Of a stretch of DNA of 64,000 nt, positions 56,478 through 64,000 are shown in pieces. Under the pieces are notes generated by a model, which searched no databases, had not been told where the DNA came from, and saw only the letters and a program-made list of their open reading frames with translations. Location: positions 1-64,000 of the forward strand of contig JABANP010000076.1 in NCBI GenBank assembly GCA_013115135.1, read 5' to 3'. Numbering within the stretch: the stretch's first letter is position 1; each line of letters starts with the position of its first letter. The translations under genes were made by a program, and so were the position numbers. Source of the DNA: Perkinsus olseni (taxonomy: Eukaryota; Perkinsozoa; Perkinsida; Perkinsidae).

Positions 56478-57550
56478 TCATCGATTCTGCACCGTGCTAT
56501 TCAAAACCTCTGTGAGGAACGTCAAAAGAGCCTTTAGAGGAGCGGCACACATACGGCTCATACGGCACACCTGGTTCATACGCTCCGCCATATCATGTAA
56601 AATGCAGCATGCCAAGCAGACGACCGACACAGTGGAAATCTTCCCGCGGTAGTCGCCCAAAAGGATCCTGAACCGCATTTTCAACCTCCCAAAGGCTTGC
56701 TCAATGATAACCCTTCCCGCACAGACTCGATCCTGATAACATGCCTGAGTCGGGTTGAGAGGAGGGTTGTGGTTATTGCGGTAGGGAGTCAGTATATACG
56801 TCCGTGAAGGGTAACCCGAGCCTCCCAGAATTCGGTAGGGTTCCAGCTGGCGGAGCCGCTCAATCACAGAGCTGTTACTGAAAACTCTAGCGTCGTGCGT
56901 GGATCCTGGTCATCTAGCATCTACATAACGGAATATACCATCCAAATCGCAAATACACATTATATTGATAGAGCTATATCCTTTGCGATTTATATACGCC
57001 TCCTCATGCTCCGCAGGGCTGAGGACAGGTATCTGCTTACCATCCACTGCGCCAATCACCATTGGTAATTGGCGGTGAGCGCGGAATCTCCTCTCCATGA
57101 GTTGAGCGTCGACGGGACTGTACCATGGGATCCACCGCTGAACTACAGCGTAGGAGGTCAGTGCGGTAAGGCCATTCTTTATATACCGCCAAGCCGAGGC
57201 GTTCGACGACTGCATCCCGCGACCTACGCACCAGTAATAGTTACCGGTTGCTAGGTAGTACATGGCGAAGAGAACGCGCATGAAAGGCTGCACCCCGCCG
57301 GCGCGGGATACCCTACGTGGCAAATGCGGTAGAACTTCTCGTAGAACAACGACGCAGGCTCGTTTCGTGAAGCGGAAGCTTTCGAAGAACTTCGCATCCG
57401 GCAGCGCTTCGAAGGGATTATAGTGATCGGCCTGTGGGAAAGCACGCAGAACTCCAATGACCGCGATGTCTTGGATGTCTTCCATCTCTCGCAAATCGTC
57501 CAACTTGGACGGTCCAAGTCGTCCAGTTCATCAACGTTCATAGGTTGCAT
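56478..57550 (-). mobile_element. dead PIF/Harbinger (HARBI1-like) transposase
   Basis: The DDE_4 transposase order is clear: FRFTKRACVVVLREVLPHLP, FMRVLFAMYYLATGNYYW, MVIGAVDGKQIPVLSPAEHE (first catalytic Asp), YINRKGYSSINIMCICDLDG, PGSTHDARVFSNSSVIERL, then ILGGSGYPSRTYILTPY, where active enzymes have GDSGY (second Asp changed to Gly). The third catalytic residue follows in RVIIEQAFGRLKMRFRIL (Glu present). An in-frame TGA at 56910-56912 sits just before PGSTHDARVF and a further shift lies near 57500. No Myb/SANT partner ORF or clear terminal repeats are visible. The gene lies immediately upstream of CDC14. Confidence 0.85.
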
Positions 57551-57684
57551 GATAAAGGGCGTGATTGTTTATTTGCTCATTTGCTTTGCTTTGCTCATAT
57601 GTCATGTTTTTGAAGCACTCACGAGTGCCGTGTCGTGCCGCCGACCCGTGTATCTCATAAGGCGCTCCTTACGAGCTCGGACAA

Positions 57685-57807
57685 GGAGCATCTTACGGAT
57701 AGGTGCATAAGGTGCAAGGAGCGATTCCTTGTGAAAGAAGTCTCCTCACGTCGTAACTTACGACTCGTAAGGCACCTTGCTCCTTGCACCTATCCCTAAG
57801 GTGCTCC
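57685..57807. repeat. nested imperfect inverted repeats
   Basis: The left arm (57685-57722, GGAGCATCTTACGGATAGGT GCA... AAGGAGC) is mirrored by the right arm (57779-57807, GCTCCTTGCACCTATCCCTA AGGTGCTCC). AAGGTGC and CTTACGA/TCGTAAG units recur in both senses in between. The region 57640-57842 as a whole is made of these words. It lies just beyond the transposase 5' end and may be part of its terminus or an unrelated foldback element. Confidence 0.7.
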
Positions 57808-57981
57808 GTGAGGAGCCATCCTTGTGAAATAGGTCCCCGATGGGCGTGCCAACAAACTCTACTGGCTGCACATCTTGCTTATCTTAAGTCACTTGCATTT
57901 CCCCTACTTTTGACTGCATTTTCGAAAGTCGAGCTAGTCGGCTCGTCCGCCAGACTGTGTTAATTCTTCGGAAGTCTCTTT

Positions 57982-58004
57982 ACATGGCGTAAATTACGCC
58001 ATGT
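57982..58004. repeat. 11-bp inverted repeat, 1-nt spacer
   Basis: ACATGGCGTAA and TTACGCCATGT flank a single A. It is short, and in intergenic sequence upstream of the plus-strand transporter. No function is evident. Confidence 0.75.
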
Positions 58005-58480
58005 GTAATAGCTACGTCTGGTGGATACGATAATAATAAACGTCTTGCGAATGCTGTCAGTACCATAACTGCCGTGCATCGCAATCGTTGCTTTTCCTGC
58101 GACGTGATACAATCTCAGTTCTGCTCGCTGCTAGCTTGGTTCGGCACATTTCGCGACCACGACCAACAGACGCTCTGAGCTTAGACGGGACTTCCGTCTG
58201 CTTCCGTCACGGAAGCCTTTAGTGGAACCCCGGTCACCCATTGACCACTGGTGGACCACCACCAACGTAAACGACCTTCAGTGACGTCCCGCGGCATCCG
58301 GAGTCCGATGCATGAACAATGAACAGCGCACAAGAATGTCTCCGAGGCTAGCGCAGTGTACTCTCAGTTGGACGAAATTAGTCCGACGAGTCGTGGAATC
58401 TTTATCCAACTCGTGAGTATCGTTACGTATGCCGTTTTACAAAATACTCTTGTAGTTTCTCTTGCCCTATCATCATCCTC

Positions 58481-60179
58481 ATGCGCCTGTGTATTGGCCG
58501 TCCCGTGTCACCGCGTAGTGCCAGGCGAGACCTAGGCCTTCAGAAGTGCATAACGTTCTCAGTTCTCAGTATGCTGGGCTTTGGCATCACCAGCTATGTC
58601 ATGGCGTAAGATACTATCTATCACTGCGAAAACGCTCTTGAGTTTGTGTTTCGTCAGGTTGGCAACGGGCATACTCGAGAGCTCGGTCGAGAAGTATTAC
58701 TGGATCGGTGCGGAATGGGAGATGATGGCAATAATATGGTTGTCAGCGAGCTTACCCGGTACGTGGATTTCCTGGGCTGTGACGTTGGGGTATCACCCTT
58801 GTCCTTAGGCATCGTCTGCTACCTTTACCATTGGGTTCGTAACAAGCGTGTAGAGTTCTTCTGGAGTGGTAATACTGGCCAGGCTAATAAAATCACAGTG
58901 AAGACGAAGGCTCTCACGCTCTTGGGTGGCGTCTTGTTGGGATTGTCTCTAACTCTGATGAAGAAGGCATTCGTGTTCACCAGCCCCGCAGAAAAAGGTA
59001 GGACGTGGAAACCGAGCCCGTCTGTTCTCAGCGCAATAGCTGTTGATCTGTGTCAGGTCCAGTTACTGCCATCTTAGGGACGGCAATCGTCGTTGTGAGT
59101 CTGTACGGTCACTTCGTTTTCGGCGAGTTGCTCACGAAGAAGCACGTCTTCTTGATTATTGTGGTAGTTAGCCTGCTAGAATCGTCGTGTCTAGCTTGCA
59201 CGTTGTGGTTGGCAGATTCTCGTTGGCGTTGTGATATCGTCGCTTGGATCCGGAAGTAGTGGGACTGACGCCCACGCCGGCGCCCCTGCAGTTGCGGACT
59301 ACAAACCGTATGAGGCGTTCTCATCGTTCGTCCACAGAGAGACTGTCATCTTCCAACCCAACCAAGCGTCCGCTGTCGGCACCGACCATATACTGGGATT
59401 CGCCTTCGCAGTAAGTCGGTCGTGGTTTTCCTCATCATAGTTCTCTCGGTGTGTAGTGTGTGTGTTTCTCTTTTCGATGCGTTTTCGCCCCGAGTGCAGA
59501 GTACTACTGTTAGGTAGTTCAGGTGTTGTATCAGGTTTTGGCAATGCTTTCAATGTCGGGCACTACGCTCCTTATCCGATACAGCGCTATCGGTAAGAAC
59601 TCGTCATTTCTTTCGTATTCCACTGCGAGTATCGGGATTCTATCCCAGGTAACGTCTCGACATGGAGCGGTTTCGCTTCAAGACAGTGTGTGTTGTCTGT
59701 GATGGCCCTTGTGGCTGGATTCACCTTGGCAAGGAGCGATGACAACCAGGACCTGCCCGCTACAGTCCTACCCAATGAAGTCATTGGTTTGGCAGTAATT
59801 GCCGGTTTATCGCAAGTAAGAGGCATCTGCCTCAGGTCTGTCCGGTCAAGTTGAGCTGGTCTTTATTATTTCATTTTAGGCCCTCGCGATATTCGCGTTG
59901 AACGCTGCCCTGCTGTATCCTTCGACGAGTCTGGTTAACGTGATCGCCTCCTCGCACTCCGTAGTTGTGCTCTTCCTCAATCTTGCAATAGATGGACTGC
60001 TACCATGCTTGTCTCAATTGGTCGGTATGTCTATTCTTCTCACTGGTGTCATTCTAAGTTCGCTGCTGCCCCCTTCAACGTCGCAAGACGGAATCGTCGC
60101 GGAGGGCAAGAACAGAGCTCTGCAGGTGGATAACCAGTCCACCCGAGAGAGCCTGTTGGACCACAGCAGCCTTGTGTAA
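58481..60179 (+). CDS. EamA/DMT-superfamily transporter (paralogue A)
   Basis: Polytopic membrane transporter. It starts MRLCIGRPVSPRSARRDLGL and TM1 is FSVLSMLGFGITSYVMA. In-phase introns follow: ATGILESSVEKYYWIGAEWE with MMAIIWLSASLP; GIVCYLYHWVRNKRVEFFWS; LTLLGGVLLGLSLTLMKKAF VFTSPAEKG; GPVTAILGTAIVVVSLYGHF VFGELLTKKHVF; ILVGVVISSLGSGSSGTDA; ILGFAFA; VLAMLSMSGTTLLIRYSAI; VIGLAVIAGLSQ; ALAIFALNAALLYPSTSLVN VIASSHSVVVLFLNLAIDGL; and LVGMSILLTGVILSSLLPP. About ten TM segments and the terminal EamA-like helix pattern support the class, as does the minus-strand paralogue 1.5 kb away. The substrate is unknown (nucleotide-sugar, metabolite or drug in related families). The stop is at 60177-60179. 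Confidence 0.75.
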
Positions 60180-61682
60180 TTGATGATTCTTAAGAATGTC
60201 TAATCTGGTTTGATTCTGGATGATTCGTAGTGAAAGTATGTCTAACAGCTAGTCGTTCGAACATCAACAACATTACTTTTTATATGAACTCGCTCTAAGA
60301 CGTCGAGTCAGCGTGTATAGATCGTATGAGCTCGAGCTCGAGCGATCAACTATTATTATCATTCTTAGTGGCTAAGACAGGCCTCGGGTACTTAGCAGCT
60401 ATTATTTACGATTTGTTACGTAACTGTACTGTGACTGTCCATCATCGCGGCATTCAACGCGATGCCAGTCGTGTTATAGAGGAATCGCTCACACGCTTTA
60501 TTTTCATTTTTTAGGGTTCCCTGTTCTCACAGCTTGCGTTATGTAGTGGATGTGTTGACGATCGAGGGGTTCGTAACGCCACGACTTCGTGTTGCGCTTG
60601 TTTGAACGCAACACTGATTATCGCCTGCAGGTTTTTACGTTTCATGCAGAAGGATAGCGCCAAACGTTTTCGTAGTGTGAAGTAATCATAATGTGTTAGA
60701 CAGTGTGTGCTCGATGGTGCTCGGCAATGATGATCCACTTTACATCCTCCATTGCAAGTCATCGGTTATTTCCGCAGAAAGTGGGTGCATGAATTGGAAG
60801 TAGCGCTGCGTTGAGGAGCCGTTGCTGAGCTCCTGTGCGGCGCTAATCCGTATCACCATTGCGTTTGAGAGCAAGACTCCATATTTCGGGAGTCTCGGTC
60901 CTCCGCGAAATGGTTTGTGCGAGCAGCTAAGTCGAAGCCGTTTTCGCATCGTTAAACAGCCTAGGGTGGCGCGGGTCAGCGCCTTGAAGTCGCGGCCCGC
61001 GACCGTATAACTGTACAGTGATACACGTATATAGTGTACAGTTCTGCGGCATACAAAAGTATATAGTATAGAATAGTGTAAGAAGCGACACAGTACAGGC
61101 TATGCATCCATTGGAGAACCTCACTACGTTTGCGTTGGAAGTAACAGGAGTTATCAGCAGCTCATAGTGCCCCCGTAGATCAGCCTCGGAATGCGGTACT
61201 CACCGTAGCGTCCACAATCGAAACTCCACCTGAGACGATTCTGAACAAACCTCCTCACTGGGGTCATGGGTCTTCATTTTTAACCCGATTACTGTCATGC
61301 AGTGCACATTCGCAACCTGACAGACTCGCTCATGGAAGCTACCTTCCGACCTCTGTGTAGTACTCGCTGGGGTACACTGCCGTCATCACAGTGACTCCGT
61401 CGCAGACACTCACTCTCCCCTGAACTTACTCATGACTATGAAACTCGACAAGCCAATTTCTTAGATACGTAACACGTCGGATATTATCGCCGGATGACGA
61501 AACAGACTCGTGTTCGCGTTCAAATGAGAGACAGACAGTCGTGAGATAGAGAGATGACAATGTGAAATCAGACGACGATTAAACACAGGTGATAATAAGA
61601 GCTCGATAAATATTCCAAAATAGTAAGACATGGACATCATGAAGGCGAAGGTATCAACACACTATTGATACGCCCAGTCTAC
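60180..61682. other. intergenic between convergent transporter paralogues
   Basis: About 1.5 kb with no gene recognised on either strand. It holds GAGCTCGAGCTCGAGC (60329-60344) and the 9-bp inverted repeat at 61009-61043. I could not find a recognisable relic of a third transporter copy. Confidence 0.45.
61009..61043. repeat. 9-bp inverted repeat
   Basis: AACTGTACA (61009-61017) and TGTACAGTT (61035-61043) flank an AT-rich 17-nt loop. It lies between the convergent transporter genes. It is short enough to be chance. Confidence 0.7.
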
Positions 61683-63531
61683 TCAGACTGGTACCTTCGA
61701 GTCGGCGAGAAGCGAAGCTCTCAAACCGTACGGATCATACTTCTCGACAGTTTCGCTTGCCGGTGCCTCCAATCCCTTTGGAGGTATGAGGGCGCTCAAC
61801 AAGACAGCAAGGAGAATGACAGCCATGCCAATCAGCTGTGTAGTTCCCGGAATCAAACCGTCGACAGCAAGGTTCAACAACAGGACAATAACAGGATTAG
61901 CCGAGCATATGACGTTCACGAGACTGGTCATCGGATATGCAAGTGCTTCGTTCATAGCAAAGATCCCAATCGACTGAAAAAAACGGGACGCCTCCCTTGA
62001 TACGGTTGTCAAAATGTGAGATGGGAAGCTTACCTGCGACAAGCCACCAACCACGGTTGTGACCAGAGCCAATCCAGTAACATACAGAGTAGTCTGACCC
62101 TTGGCGATCAATACCACCCCGATGGAGAGCGCTACACATGACTGTGATAGTAGAAGAGCCGCGTAGCCACTGCGTGTGGCGACATTACCTGAAAGGGAGA
62201 AGCTCTACTATCAGCTCCGAAGGGCAACCCGCACCGCAAGGACAGAGGAATAGTTAATAGGTGTACGACTAGCGCAGCAGGGAGACCGTCGAAAATGCGC
62301 GCGGCTAAACTCACCAATGGAGCTGTATCGCATTAATAGTGTCAATGCCGACATCCCAATCATGGCAAGGATCGCGAACAAGAAACCAAGCAAGGGGTGG
62401 GATTCGCTAGAAGGCCCATCAGCAGTAGAGGGAGCGGCATCATTGCCGAGGGTGGAAACTATCATACCAGCAACCGCCTGAAGGGAGAAACTCATCGCGT
62501 GAGCCACGATGAGCCACGAGTGATTCGTAAAGCACCAAAACTTACCATTGTTATGAGAGCCGCATGCTGTCGGCCAAGTCGCTCTCGGAAAACAAAGTGA
62601 CCGTACAAACTCACCGTGACGACCGTGGAGCTAACGATAGCAGCAATGGGACCTGTGGGGACGAAGTGTCAGCAAGTGGAATACTCAAAAAAGGTTCTGA
62701 CACATCATCGGACAACACCATTCCTTTGATGAACTTCAACGATATGGATCGAAGGCTTCGGGTCGAAGCTCGTGACACAGAAATGAAGACAGGCCGAGGA
62801 CACCACCACCTTCGAATCCAGGTCTTACCCTTGTTAGCCGGAGAGGAAAGTGCAAAGGCTTGTTTAATGAGAGTAGAGGATGCCGCAAGGATGAGCCCTT
62901 CGGAGAGCGTCAATAACTTAGTCATCATCGTAACAGGGCTAGTGGTAGGCGATTTGCTCCAGATGAGCTCGAAGCGTCCGTAGACAATCCAGTGAGGCAC
63001 GTAGCAAATCAAACCTGCAAAGAACGGCGCACTCAGAACTCCTCGGAAATAACAAAAACCTCAGAGTAACGCAGAACGCTTCCCCGTACTGTAGAGGCAT
63101 CCGGTGACACATACTGCGATCGGTGGTTACCTGGGACTCCACCGACCAGCCACATGATGACCATCATCTGCCACTGGGCTGCTTGTATATTCTCGGTCTC
63201 GACTTCGTCCGTAATGAGGCCACCAGTGTATCTGACAGATACTATTTGTCAAGCCTCGATGCCTTCTGGCGAACGTGTGAAACAACCACGCTATAATGAG
63301 ACCAAGTAGCAAGACAGCTGTTGCCCTGCTGGAGAGTCGTCATGGGCCATCGTCAATGATATAGAGCTATCGGAGAACAATTTCATCGCCAAGTAGAAAA
63401 GCCCAGCAGTACCCAACACAGTAGTTGAAAAGGCCGTAGCCGATCAAGGCAATGATCGAAAACCCGACACATTTGGCCAAGCCCGCAGTGGAGCTGTCTT
63501 GCTTGGAGCTTTTGCCGAGCAGCATGTGCAT
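61683..63531 (-). CDS. EamA/DMT-superfamily transporter (paralogue B)
   Basis: It starts MHMLLGKSSKQDSSTAGLAK and TM1 is FSIIALIGYGLFNYCV. Then in phase: YTGGLITDEVETENIQAAQW QMMVIMWLVGGVP; GLICYVPHWIVYGRFELIWS; LLTLSEGLILAASSTLIKQA FALSSPANKGKTW; GPIAAIVSSTVVTVSLYGHF VFRERLGRQHAALITM; AVAGMIVSTLG; PLLGFLFAILAMIGMSALTL LMRYSSIG; VTGLALVTTVVGGLSQ; SIGIFAMNEALAYPMTSLVN VICSANPVIVLLLNLAVDGL; and QLIGMAVILLAVLLSALIPP, stop at 61683-61685. It matches paralogue A exon for exon, including YGHFVF, SPA-KG and SLVNVI-S, with shared intron positions. The two genes point at each other, so this is an inverted duplication with considerable divergence. Confidence 0.75.
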
Positions 63532-64000
63532 GAATGGGGCCAGTTATATAAACTACCGTAGATAAGCTTTTCAGAGAGGCCTTCTTCAGAAATTCACATC
63601 CTTTTTCCATCACCGACCTTCAATACTAGCGTCATTGTGCTACATTCACTCGCTCTCGGGACGCCACGTCTCCTAGCTTCGCTCGTCAGGCAACTAGCAT
63701 ATTCTTTGATTCTATGGTTTCTGTCAATTGGCTTTCTCTGCTGTTTCTCATAGGCATCGAACAGGTCACACCGCGGCCTGAACCTAGCGTACCGTTCGTT
63801 TCAGACGACTCTTGCTTGCGGCCCCGTTAAAGAAGCTGTTTTACGCTACAGAGGTGCCGCGTGTCTGACAGGAACGTGGGCAGCGTTGAATCATGTGTAT
63901 CGATTGCCTCTACATCGAGTCGCTGGCACCTCGTATGCTGATAGCATATGGAACAAGTAGAGCAAATGCTCATGCCCTCCGTGGAGTCAAACTCACTAGC
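63532..64000. other. 5' flank of transporter B, nothing recognised
   Basis: No ORF with family resemblance and no RNA gene was seen up to the window edge. Regulatory sequence for the minus-strand transporter probably lies here. Confidence 0.4.

Noticed and set aside
1..64000. CRISPR arrays, bacterial operons, ribosome binding sites, phage genes
   Set aside because: None seen; spaced direct repeats of the right length are absent and all recognisable genes are eukaryotic with introns.
1..64000. Dinoflagellate/Perkinsus spliced-leader RNA gene (sequence ending TTTTGGCTCAAG)
   Set aside because: I looked for the conserved leader core on both strands by eye and did not find it.

Overview
This is a eukaryotic nuclear contig. 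Nearly every recognisable gene is broken into short exons by GT..AG introns, many only 43-50 bases long, and two nuclear-type tRNA genes and several eukaryote-only families are present (20S proteasome beta-6, p24/TMED, DHHC acyltransferase, CDC14, EFHB/CFAP21, HscB with a tetracysteine head, PPR). An axonemal gene means a flagellated stage. Compact introns, secreted Cys-rich and Thr/Pro-rich proteins and divergent mitochondrial proteins suggest an alveolate, with a Perkinsus-like protist as my best guess. That assignment is inference and I could not test it.

Layout. 0.25-2.5 kb: cyclic-nucleotide-gated K+ channel. 4.1-7 kb: unrecognised helical protein. 8.2-12.1 kb: protein kinase fused to a DSP-like pseudophosphatase with a Cys-rich tail, then a reverse-transcriptase relic. 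13.1-18.7 kb: a mitochondrial neighbourhood. A membrane/coiled-coil mitochondrial protein and a highly divergent CDGSH (CISD3-like) protein diverge from a 165-bp spacer, followed by a p24/TMED cargo receptor and the Fe-S co-chaperone HscB. 19.4-26.5 kb, minus strand: aspartic protease, PPR protein, small unknown and secreted proteins. 27.5-35.7 kb, plus strand: Pro/Gln-rich protein, proteasome beta-6, an unknown protein, a SET-domain protein and a small zinc-ribbon ORF. 35.8 kb: tRNA-Lys(CTT). 36.5-40.1 kb: GT34-type glycosyltransferase and a coiled-coil protein. 40.65-41.25 kb: a 603-bp non-autonomous element with 15-bp terminal inverted repeats packed with GATCGATCC motifs. 41.5-51.4 kb: secreted Thr/Pro protein, DHHC acyltransferase, Cys-rich secreted repeat protein, EFHB/CFAP21 with tRNA-Thr(AGT) inside an intron, and a membrane-anchored SGNH hydrolase. 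51.9-57.5 kb, minus strand: coiled-coil protein, CxxC protein, CDC14 phosphatase and a dead PIF/Harbinger transposase. 58.5-63.5 kb: two paralogous EamA-type transporters arranged tail to tail.

Exon structures were joined by eye using splice-site phase plus continuity of family motifs, so gene ends in Pro-rich or unrecognised proteins are approximate. Several otherwise intact conserved genes carry single-base frame breaks or one in-frame stop. These look more like long-read assembly errors than mass pseudogenisation, but this needs raw reads or transcripts to settle.
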